Origin: Fortiea sp. LEGE XX443 | GTDB lineage: Bacteria > Cyanobacteriota > Cyanobacteriia > Cyanobacteriales > Nostocaceae | Length of the DNA: 45,984 nt | Assembly: GCF_015206815.1 (NCBI RefSeq) | Contig: NZ_JADEXZ010000049.1 | Location: 1-45,984 of the forward strand | Direction: 5' to 3' | In this document: in pieces, positions 25,178 through 32,637 of the stretch | How positions within the stretch are numbered: the first letter of the stretch is position 1 | Layout of the letters: every line of letters begins with the position of its first letter | Translations under genes and position numbers: made by a program | Notes under the pieces: generated by a model | What the model was told of the DNA's origin: nothing | Seen by the model: only the letters and a program-made list of their open reading frames with translations | The model's database searches: none

Positions 25178-26611
25178 ATGCAGTTTTTTGATAAGTTATG
25201 TACAAATATTTCGCAAAACCAAAGCTTACTATTTGTAGGTCTTGATCCGAATCCAGAGATGATGCCTACTCACTACCAGTCTCAAGATGTTATTACTGGT
25301 TTGGGGAATTGGTTAAAATTTATTATTGCTGAAACTGCTGATTTTGTCTGTGCTTATAAGCCAACACTCGGTTTTTATGAAGCTTTAGGTATTCCTGGCT
25401 TAGAACTGCTCTATCAAACTTTAACTGCTATACCCAGTCATATTCCAATTATTTTAGATGCTAAACATAGTGATTTAAATACTAGCAGTATCTTTGCCCA
25501 CACTGTATTTACCCAATGGCAAGTGGATGCAATCACTCTCAGCCCATATACAGGGCAAGATCATGTTGCACCGTTTTTGGTTTATCCTGATAAAGCCGTG
25601 TTTATTTTATGCTGTACTTCTAATCCCGGGGCAGAAACTCTACAACAATATCCTGCTAATGATTCGCCTCTTTATTTACAGGTTGTCAAAGAAGCAAAAA
25701 ACTGGGGAACGCCAGAAAAATTAGGTTTAGAGGTGGGAACTACAAATCCTGAGGTTTTGGGGTTAATTCGGGCAGTTGCACCGGAGCGAACTATAATGGC
25801 ACGTAGCATTTGGGCTGAAGGTATTAAACTCAAGCAAATCCTAGAAGCTGGTTTGAATACTAATGGTGATGGGTTGCTGATTCCTGTACCTCAGGATATG
25901 TTGGCAAACCCAAAGTTATCACAGGAAATCCAGTCTTTACGCGCAGAAATTAATCAAACAAAAATTCAGATTACCTCTGATGCTTCTAGCTGCTCTGTAT
26001 GGTTACCTGATGTTCGTTTTGGGCATCGGCAAACTAGCAATGATTTAATTTTGCAACTTTATGATATTGGTTGCATCATGTTTGGTAACTTTGTCCAAGC
26101 ATCAGGAGCAACATTCCCCTATTATATAGATTTACGCAAAATTATTTCCAATCCCCAAGTTTTTAATCAAGTTCTTAGTGCCTATGAAAAAATTTTAAGA
26201 AACCTGACTTTTGATAGATTAGCAGGTATTCCCTACGGTTCTCTGCCAACGGCTACTGGTTTAGCTTTGCGTCTGAATTGTCCAATGGTTTTTCCGCGTA
26301 AAGAAGTAAAAGCACATGGAACTCGCAAGGTAATTGAAGGAAATTTCTCGGCTGGTGAAATAGTAGTAGTAGTAGATGATATTCTCATCAGCGGAAAAAG
26401 TGTAGTAGAAGGAGCAGAAAAGTTAAAATCTGCTGGATTAAATGTGCATGACATTGTAGTTTTAATTGATCATGAGCAGGGAGTGCAAGAAAGACTATTA
26501 GAAAATGGTTATCGAGGTCATGCAGTTTTTACTATTTCGCAAATCATCACAACTTTGTATCAAACAGAACGGATCAATAATGAGCAACTTTTAGCTTTTA
26601 CACAAAGCTAG
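25178..26611 (+). CDS. pyrF-pyrE: bifunctional OMP decarboxylase / orotate phosphoribosyltransferase (PyrF-PyrE fusion)
   Basis: One 477-residue chain holds two pyrimidine-biosynthesis enzymes in the order reverse to animal UMP synthase. Residues 1 to about 270 are the OMP decarboxylase barrel with the catalytic array Asp94-x-Lys96-x2-Asp99 (LDAKHSD) and Lys61. Residues about 287-477 are the orotate phosphoribosyltransferase, with the flexible loop RKEVKAHGTRK (374-384) and the PRPP-binding motif VVVVDDILISGKS (396-408). Together they convert orotate + PRPP to OMP and then UMP. This PyrF-PyrE fusion is known from cyanobacteria. The AI-2E transporter gene begins 8 bp downstream. Confidence 0.93.
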   Translation: MQFFDKLCTNISQNQSLLFVGLDPNPEMMPTHYQSQDVITGLGNWLKFIIAETADFVCAYKPTLGFYEALGIPGLELLYQTLTAIPSHIPIILDAKHSDLNTSSIFAHTVFTQWQVDAITLSPYTGQDHVAPFLVYPDKAVFILCCTSNPGAETLQQYPANDSPLYLQVVKEAKNWGTPEKLGLEVGTTNPEVLGLIRAVAPERTIMARSIWAEGIKLKQILEAGLNTNGDGLLIPVPQDMLANPKLSQEIQSLRAEINQTKIQITSDASSCSVWLPDVRFGHRQTSNDLILQLYDIGCIMFGNFVQASGATFPYYIDLRKIISNPQVFNQVLSAYEKILRNLTFDRLAGIPYGSLPTATGLALRLNCPMVFPRKEVKAHGTRKVIEGNFSAGEIVVVVDDILISGKSVVEGAEKLKSAGLNVHDIVVLIDHEQGVQERLLENGYRGHAVFTISQIITTLYQTERINNEQLLAFTQS

Positions 26612-26619
26612 GAATAATT

Positions 26620-27714
26620 ATGAATTTATCAGTTAATCGACTACTGAAATGGCTAATTTTAACGCTGTTATTTCCGCTAGTGTTTCTCAATGTATGGTTA
26701 TTATTGCGATTTTTTCAATATTTTCAACCTTTAGTAACGATTCTTGTCTTAGCATCTATATTTGCTTTTATTTTAAACTACCCTGTTTCATTACTAGAAC
26801 GACAGGGAGTTAAACGCAACTATGGAGTAACACTAGTTTTTATCTTGGCTACTTTTATTCTGGTAACTTTAGGAATTACATTATTACCCATAGTTTCTGA
26901 GCAATTTAACGAAATGGTTAAATTACTTCCTCAATGGATTGATTCTAGTGAAGCAAAATTGCAGGGTTTAAATGATTGGGCTTTTAGCCAGAGTACCCGA
27001 ATAGACTTTAGTCAAATTTTTAGCAAAATTACTGATAAGGTTCCTGATGAATTAGAGTATCTTTCAGATAAACTTTTAAGCATTATTATAGACACGATTG
27101 ATAGTGTTTCTGGAGCATTAATTACAGTAGTGTTGAGTTTTTATTTGTTGTTAGATGGGCCACGACTGTGGCAAGGAATATTTAAGAAGTTGCCTTGGAG
27201 TTTTGCTCAACAGGTAAGTGAGTCTATCCAGCAAAACTTTCAAAACTACTTGATTGGTCAGGGGACGTTGGCTTTACTTATGGGACTTACCCAAACATTA
27301 ATGTTTTTATTGTTTCAAGTTCAATTTGGGTTGCTTTTTGGTTTGGGAGTGGGAATTTTGAGCTTAATTCCCTTTGGAGATGTTTTCAGTCTGATTGTGA
27401 TCACGTTAATCGTAGCCACACATGACTTTTGGTTAGCAGTAAAAGTGCTGGCAGTAGCTATTATTATTGATCAGTTAATTGACCAAGCGATCGCTCCCCG
27501 GCTATTGGGACGCTTCACAGGGCTGAGACCAATTTGGGTGTTAGTTTCTTTATTAGTAGGAACTTACGTTGCTGGGGTGTTGGGGTTAATCATAGCCGTA
27601 CCCGTGGCTGGTTTTATTAAAGATGTTGCAGATGCTTTTGATTTATCTACTGATTCCAATAATGCGGTTGTAGGTGAAGATGCAGAGATGTTACCGAAAT
27701 CTACATCTGCATAA
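26620..27714 (+). CDS. AI-2E family (PerM/TqsA-like) membrane transporter
   Basis: The 364-residue protein has about eight predicted membrane helices: two near the N-terminus (14-60), one at 70-95, and the rest at about 155-345. A soluble stretch at 96-155 (VSEQFNEMVKLLPQWIDSSE) is typical of the family, as is the loop with LIGQGTLALLMGLTQT and AIAPRLLGRFTGL. Members export autoinducer-2 or act as ion/solute exporters; the substrate here is unknown. It lies 8 bp after pyrF-pyrE and is probably co-transcribed. Its stop is 10 bp from that of the convergent EamA gene. Confidence 0.88.
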   Translation: MNLSVNRLLKWLILTLLFPLVFLNVWLLLRFFQYFQPLVTILVLASIFAFILNYPVSLLERQGVKRNYGVTLVFILATFILVTLGITLLPIVSEQFNEMVKLLPQWIDSSEAKLQGLNDWAFSQSTRIDFSQIFSKITDKVPDELEYLSDKLLSIIIDTIDSVSGALITVVLSFYLLLDGPRLWQGIFKKLPWSFAQQVSESIQQNFQNYLIGQGTLALLMGLTQTLMFLLFQVQFGLLFGLGVGILSLIPFGDVFSLIVITLIVATHDFWLAVKVLAVAIIIDQLIDQAIAPRLLGRFTGLRPIWVLVSLLVGTYVAGVLGLIIAVPVAGFIKDVADAFDLSTDSNNAVVGEDAEMLPKSTSA

Positions 27715-27724
27715 GTTAATAATC

Positions 27725-28813
27725 TTAAATACCTTTAAATCCCATTTCTGCTTCTACTTGTTGTACTTGTGTAGAGTTCACTCCATCAGGAGCCGTGGGG
27801 CGATGAGTTTGACGCATAACTCCAACTTGACTGATTAATATCCCAATAATAATTAAACTACCACCTATATATTGAGGCAGAGTCGGAACTTCATCTAGGA
27901 TGAAATACGCTGCTAATACACCTGCAATGGGAGTAAAAGAGCCAATTAAGTAAGCTACAGATACCTTAGAAGTTCTCAAACCCTTAAACCAGAATGACTG
28001 ACCTAGAACTACAATGACTGCGCTGTATAGCAACATCCACCGCCACAAAAAAGGCGAAAATACTTCCACAAAGTGATGGCTACCATACAAAAACATAGCC
28101 AGAAAGAAAAATACTACAGTCCCCACCGCAGTCCGAAAGACAGTGAAGATTCCTAGAGGGATAGAGGAGAGATATTTTTTACCAATAACTGTCGCTACTG
28201 CTGTTGCTACGGATGCCAGAGCAGTAACAATTTCACCTGTACCCAAATTAAAACCTGGCATATTCATTGTGGCTTGCCCAGGAGGCTGGAGTAAGACAGT
28301 GAGAGCAACACCCAAAAAAGCGGCGATCGCTCCCATAATTTCCCAAGGATTTACTCTCTCCCCTAATAACCAGATTGATAAAGCTAAAGCCAGTGGTGGT
28401 TCTAATCTGCCAACTAAAATCACGTTGCTGACATTAGTTATTGCTAGTGCTTGAAAAATCAAGCCAGGAGCCAACGCCCCTGATAAAATGGCTACTACTG
28501 TCAAAACCAGCCATTTATTCACCGATATCTGATTCAGCGTTGTTTTGTTCCACTGTCGCTTATATATGATGATTAGAAATATCAAGGCACAGATGTTGCC
28601 CACGAACAGAACATTACACAGAGAAATCGGGTTTCTGCCATTTATTAAGTTTTGCGAACCAATTTCTGTCAATTTGCGGGTAACTGCCCCGGATGCTCCA
28701 AAAATGACAATTGCGAGCCAGAGATAGGCTTGATTGGGAATTTTTTCAATAAAACGATGCCATTCTCTCAGACTGGTCACAACAATACCACTTGCAGTTG
28801 CAATAGAAGTCAT
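27725..28813 (-). CDS. EamA/DMT-family transporter
   Basis: The 362-residue protein has ten membrane helices in two EamA repeats. The first (about 30-175) contains GALAPGLIFQALAITNVSNV and LEPPLALALSIWLLGERVN; the second (190-340) has the matching SFWFKGLRTSKVSVAYLIGS and FTPIAGVLAAYFILDEVP. The internal duplication is characteristic of drug/metabolite exporters that move amino acids, sugars or related compounds. The substrate is not predictable. The ATG is at 28811-28813, and the gene is divergent from the small exported-protein gene at 29041. Confidence 0.88.
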   Translation of the reverse strand: MTSIATASGIVVTSLREWHRFIEKIPNQAYLWLAIVIFGASGAVTRKLTEIGSQNLINGRNPISLCNVLFVGNICALIFLIIIYKRQWNKTTLNQISVNKWLVLTVVAILSGALAPGLIFQALAITNVSNVILVGRLEPPLALALSIWLLGERVNPWEIMGAIAAFLGVALTVLLQPPGQATMNMPGFNLGTGEIVTALASVATAVATVIGKKYLSSIPLGIFTVFRTAVGTVVFFFLAMFLYGSHHFVEVFSPFLWRWMLLYSAVIVVLGQSFWFKGLRTSKVSVAYLIGSFTPIAGVLAAYFILDEVPTLPQYIGGSLIIIGILISQVGVMRQTHRPTAPDGVNSTQVQQVEAEMGFKGI

Positions 28814-29040
28814 GTCAACAATACTAAAAATCTTTGCTTAAGTCTAGTTATAAAAATCCGGAAACATTCTTAAAACCCCTAGGATTTCTTTACACCACAA
28901 TTACCTGAGAAAATGCTGAGTTTAAACTGAATCTCCTCAAGGAATAAATTCAGACAATTTATGGCTAAGTTTCAGATGAGCTTCAGTAGGATCTGAGATG
29001 CTCTGAATAGCTACAAAGCTCAAACATAAGGAATTAACCC

Positions 29041-29418
29041 ATGAAATTCGCCCCTTCATTACTCACAGGTGTTGCTATAGCTGGTTTGTTGACAGTTGGA
29101 AATATTTCATTTCAAGCTGTAAAACCTTCCATTTCACTACTTTCAGCTTCAGCTGCTGATCCTTCCGGTTTGTCTACTCAACAAAAAATTGACTTGGTTA
29201 CCAAGAGTAAGGGTGTATTCGGTGGTGGTGATCAGCTGCGTCGTTTCTTCTTTGGCGACCTACAACCCATCGGAATTCAACCCGGTGGTGCAGGTACTGT
29301 TGTTAACCTTTACAACAAAGCCACCGATTACACATTTTCTTACTGTTCTACTTTTGATGTAGTTGTAGCCTTGAAAAAAGGTAAGGTAGAGAAATTTCCT
29401 GCTAATGAAGTTAAGTAA
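29041..29418 (+). CDS. small exported protein, unknown function
   Basis: This 125-residue protein begins with a clear signal peptide (KFAPSLLTGVAIAGLLTVGN, cleavage possibly near SASAADPSG at about 36-40). The mature part, about 85 residues, has a Gly-rich strand region (FFGDLQPIGIQPGGAGTVVN, then ATDYTFSYCSTFDVVVALKK) with a single cysteine. It probably lies in the periplasm or thylakoid lumen. I do not recognise a named domain. An intrinsic terminator follows 33 bp after the stop. Confidence 0.65.
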   Translation: MKFAPSLLTGVAIAGLLTVGNISFQAVKPSISLLSASAADPSGLSTQQKIDLVTKSKGVFGGGDQLRRFFFGDLQPIGIQPGGAGTVVNLYNKATDYTFSYCSTFDVVVALKKGKVEKFPANEVK

Positions 29419-29451
29419 TTTTGCGTAATAATTAAGTAATATAAATGTATT

Positions 29452-29496
29452 TTAGGGTAGCTAACAGTGAGACTTGTTGCTACCCTAATCTTTTTT
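29452..29496 (+). terminator. intrinsic terminator
   Basis: TTAGGGTAGC (29452-29461) pairs perfectly with GCTACCCTAA (29479-29488); an inner AACA/TGTT extends the stem. TC and six T residues follow. It ends the exported-protein transcript 9 bp before the 3' end of the opposing tRNA-Ser gene. Confidence 0.85.
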
Positions 29497-29504
29497 ATAT
29501 ACAA

Positions 29505-29589
29505 CGGAGAAGGGGAGATTCGAACTCCCGGAACCTTTCGGTTCATCCGATTTCAAGTCGGACGCAATCGACCACTCTGCCACCTCTCC
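29505..29589 (-). tRNA. tRNA-Ser (UGA)
   Basis: This 85-nt class II tRNA has the acceptor GGAGAGG/CTTCTCC (one G-U), discriminator G and a T-arm with TTCGAAT. The long variable arm GAACCGAAAGGTTC is typical of serine tRNAs. The anticodon TGA (complement of 29553-29555) sits in the loop CTTGAAA and reads UCN serine codons. No CCA is encoded. Confidence 0.95.
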
Positions 29590-29698
29590 AGTAAAACCGT
29601 CGAGCTACTGCTAACCGCATATTTGTGGGTTAGCAAAAAAGCTGACAGATAATACTATATCTTACATCTTGGCAGGTTGCACTACCGGAGGTAAATGT

Positions 29699-30619
29699 CT
29701 ACAACGCACTGGGTGAATGCTCATATAGAATTGACTCAGATGCTACTCGTAAATCTTTGTCCACCCAAACTAAGGCAGCTTGTGTCACTACACCCGCTTC
29801 TAAGTTGACAATGGAGAAATTGCGCTGCTTCTGTCCGGCATTTTCCACAATCCTGGGGACACTGGCAGCATTTAAATAGATTGTCCCTTCTGGACTTCTA
29901 AACACTGATTTTCGTAACACTTTCTTAGTGTGACGCAGAGTGTGGTGCATGTGTCCAAAAGTCACGAGGGGAATAACCTTACCAGATGTGACAGTCTGAG
30001 AAATCGCTTCGGCAAAATCAGGATCACCAAAGTCGCCGCCTGGGGGATGCCAATCTTTACCACAGGGGTCTTCTGGGCGATCGCCTAATCCACTCGGCCC
30101 GTTGTGACCGAGAAAAATAATTGCATCACCAGCTGCACTTTTGACCGCAGCCATAATTTTAGCGGCTGATTCTTCTAGAGTTGTGACACCGTAACGTTCT
30201 TTGCAGATGTCCGCAAATTTCCATTCTGGGCCACCCCAACTAAAAGGACGACCCCCAACGACAGTTAAATTCCAATCTGGAAAATCCAGCTTGCTGTAAC
30301 CAACATGGGCTGAACCCAATAAATCAAGTTGTTCTTGTACCCAGTCTTCTTTAGAGCGATCGTAGGGACATTTTTTTCGTCCCCATTCTGTAGCAGTGTA
30401 CCAAGCATCGTGGTTGCCCATGACTGCTGCTTTGGGGATATCGAGGGAAGCGATCGCTCTCACCACTTCTACCGATTCATTGCCAAAATCTCCCACAAAT
30501 AGCACCAGATCAACACCCAAATGCTTGAGTGCAATGGTATCTTCCACTTCCCATTGGTCGTGAATATCTCCAACTACAGCAATTTTGAGAGTTTTTGATT
30601 GAATTTTCTGACTGGTCAT
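29699..30619 (-). CDS. calcineurin-like metallophosphoesterase (TIGR04168-like)
   Basis: I start the gene at the ATG 30617-30619 (306 residues), preceded by AAGGAAAG; a longer in-frame reading would run into a dispersed repeat. Metal-binding motifs occur in order: GDIHD (about 17-21), GDFGNE, GNHDAW, GHNGPSG and GHMHH. This is the complete binuclear set of the metallophosphoesterase fold. The pattern matches a cyanobacterial/plant family of unknown substrate (I recall TIGR04168). No signal peptide is present. It could cleave phosphomonoesters, cyclic nucleotides or nucleotides; the sequence does not tell which. Confidence 0.85.
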   Translation of the reverse strand: MTSQKIQSKTLKIAVVGDIHDQWEVEDTIALKHLGVDLVLFVGDFGNESVEVVRAIASLDIPKAAVMGNHDAWYTATEWGRKKCPYDRSKEDWVQEQLDLLGSAHVGYSKLDFPDWNLTVVGGRPFSWGGPEWKFADICKERYGVTTLEESAAKIMAAVKSAAGDAIIFLGHNGPSGLGDRPEDPCGKDWHPPGGDFGDPDFAEAISQTVTSGKVIPLVTFGHMHHTLRHTKKVLRKSVFRSPEGTIYLNAASVPRIVENAGQKQRNFSIVNLEAGVVTQAALVWVDKDLRVASESILYEHSPSAL

Positions 30620-31226
30620 GCCGCTTTCCTTGCTGTCTATCTCCAGCATATGAAACTCAGCTAAATTTGGACATAAGTAGTCGGACACAATAAAATTCAT
30701 GGGTGGAGATAGGTCACAGGTTAAAGGCTTCCGCCGTGAGCGTCAGCCGAACGGTTACAGGTTACAGTCAAAAATTTGTGTAATTCATTCTGTTTTATAC
30801 TTATGTAGTAACAGTTAAAGGTTTAGGCGATCGCACCTAAACTAATTGCGATCGGATTATGTAAACTTAAGCCTTGCAACATACTAAGATATTCAACTTC
30901 TGTTTTAGCAATTATGGCAGTAAGGGTTAAATAACCAATTATTTAGTGTTGCCTAGTATATGTATTATGAGTATTAACTACTATCTTCTGCGTTGATTAA
31001 GGCGTTTATTTAGGAATATCCACCCTATCGACTTAATTCTGAATTCATAATTATTAAATTCTTCATTCGTTAGTAAATTGAGCGAGAAAACCGTACTGAA
31101 TTAGGGCGCAATTTCTACCTGATAGATATATGTTTGGGTAGATACAATGCAAGTAAGGCTTAAGTAATGCTGTTATTTAGAAAAGCTTAAAAAAATCAAT
31201 ACAGCATTAAATAGGAGAACATAAAT
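30620..31226. other. intergenic, carrying dispersed repeat copy B
   Basis: No gene is seen. About 130 bp at the left are repeat copy B (30675-30808); the remainder is AT-rich and holds the divergent promoters of the phosphoesterase and HtpX-like genes. Confidence 0.55.
30675..30808. repeat. dispersed intergenic repeat, copy B (longest)
   Basis: It starts AAGTAGTCGGACACAATAAA and ends GTCAAAAATTTGTGTAATTC followed by ATTCTGTTTTATACTTATGTAG. Its left part matches copy A (10382) and both ends match copy C (15606). A GC-richer insert (GCCGTGAGCGTCAGCCGAAC, about 30730-30755) lies inside and may be a second repeat nested in the first. Confidence 0.6.
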
Positions 31227-32096
31227 ATGGGAAATCAATTTAAAACAGTTGCTTTACTGGCTGCACTCAGTGGTTTACTAATTGCCATAAGTTACTGGGT
31301 GATTGGCGGTACTAGCGGCTTAATTATAGGTATTGGGTTAGCAGCAGTCACAAACTTATTTTCCTGGTATCAATCAGATAAGATTGCCCTAGCAGTATAC
31401 CGCGCCCAGCCAGTGAGTCAAGCTGAAGCACCAGGACTCTATCGCATGGTGGAGAAATTATCCGCGCGTGCTAACATCCCCATGCCGGGAGTTTACATTG
31501 TTCCTAGCCAAACAGCTAACGCTTTTGCAACAGGACGCGATCCAGAACACGCGGCTGTTGCTGTTACTGAAGGTATTTTGAATATTCTGCCAGAAGATGA
31601 ACTAGAAGGCGTAATTGCTCACGAACTGACTCACATTATTAATCGTGATACTTTAACTCAAGCCGTAGCTGCTACCGTTGCTGGTGCAATTTCCTTTTTG
31701 GCACAAATGCTGAGTTACAGCTTGTGGTTTGGCGGTGGTTCACGCGATAACAATAGAGGTGGTAATCCGTTAGGAATTCTGTTAACTGTTGTGCTTGCCC
31801 CCATAGCTGCCACCATCATACAATTAGCCATCTCCCGCACACGGGAATTTTCCGCCGATGCTGGTTCTGCAAGATTAACTGGTAATCCCCGTGCATTAGC
31901 CCGCGCCCTCCAAAGATTAGAAGCTACAGCACGACAATTACCTTTAGATGCAAATCCGGCTTTTGAACCGTTATTAATTATCAACCCCATCTCTGGAAAG
32001 TTTTTGGGTAACTTGTTTTCTAGTCACCCTGCTACAGAAGCGCGAGTTGAACAATTGCTGAAATTGGAACAACAATCGTCAACAAAATCATATTAA
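31227..32096 (+). CDS. htpX: HtpX-like M48 membrane metalloprotease
   Basis: The 289-residue protein has two N-terminal membrane helices (about 7-45) and the zinc motif HELTH at 132-136 (IAHELTHIINRD). Two further hydrophobic segments (145-165, 180-200) follow, then a third ligand in TREFSADAGSARL and a C-terminal domain ending FSSHPATEARVEQLLKLE. These are the features of HtpX, which degrades misfolded membrane proteins together with FtsH, with its active site in the cytoplasm. The length is normal. TAGGAGAA precedes the ATG. The next gene, 55 bp downstream, may be co-transcribed. Confidence 0.9.
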   Translation: MGNQFKTVALLAALSGLLIAISYWVIGGTSGLIIGIGLAAVTNLFSWYQSDKIALAVYRAQPVSQAEAPGLYRMVEKLSARANIPMPGVYIVPSQTANAFATGRDPEHAAVAVTEGILNILPEDELEGVIAHELTHIINRDTLTQAVAATVAGAISFLAQMLSYSLWFGGGSRDNNRGGNPLGILLTVVLAPIAATIIQLAISRTREFSADAGSARLTGNPRALARALQRLEATARQLPLDANPAFEPLLIINPISGKFLGNLFSSHPATEARVEQLLKLEQQSSTKSY

Positions 32097-32151
32097 TTGT
32101 CCAGAGTCAATAGTCAGAAATTTTCATTAATAACTAAAGGAGTTTTTAACT

Positions 32152-32556
32152 ATGACTGGTAACAATTTTGAATCTTTTGAATCTACCGTAGTTGTAGAAA
32201 TTAGTTCTCGAACTAACGAAATGGTAGAAGCCGAAATGGCTGGTGAAACTGACGAAGTGAAGAACGAAACCAAAGCGTTAATTGAAGCACTCAAAAGACG
32301 CGCCCAAGCTGAAGCAGAATCAGCCGGAACCCTCACCCGCGAAACTTATTTAAATGCTGTACGCCAAGCACGGGAAGCAATTGAAGGTGAAAAACTCATT
32401 GAACGCGATCGCCTAGAACATGCTTGGGCTGTCATCCAAGAAGAAGCTGATAAAAACTGGCACTTACTTTGGAAAGAATTCTCTGATTTTGGCGATCGCA
32501 TCCATTGTGCAGCCAAGGCCGCCTGGGAAGCCTTCAACGCTCCTCGTAATCATTAA
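32152..32556 (+). CDS. conserved helical cyanobacterial protein, unknown function
   Basis: The 134-residue soluble protein is mostly charged helix: TDEVKNETKALIEALKRRAQ, then AESAGTLTRETYLNAVRQAR and EGEKLIERDRLEHAWAVIQEE. The final 40 residues carry three tryptophans (NWHLLWKEFSDFGDRIHCAA). It could form a coiled-coil oligomer. There is no enzyme motif or signal sequence. AAAGGAG lies before the ATG. It is probably co-expressed with the HtpX-like protease and a terminator follows. Confidence 0.65.
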   Translation: MTGNNFESFESTVVVEISSRTNEMVEAEMAGETDEVKNETKALIEALKRRAQAEAESAGTLTRETYLNAVRQAREAIEGEKLIERDRLEHAWAVIQEEADKNWHLLWKEFSDFGDRIHCAAKAAWEAFNAPRNH

Positions 32557-32585
32557 TTCACATGTTTATTTAATCAAGTCTTGTG

Positions 32586-32637
32586 GGGTAGGCAAACTTC
32601 GACAAGCTCAGTACAAGTCTTGCCTGCCCATTTTTTT
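32586..32637 (+). terminator. intrinsic terminator
   Basis: GGGTAGGCAA (32586-32595) pairs with TTGCCTGCCC (32620-32629; one G-U), with an inner ACTT/AAGT helix, then A and seven T residues. The T-run overlaps the stop codon of the convergent pentapeptide gene. Confidence 0.8.
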
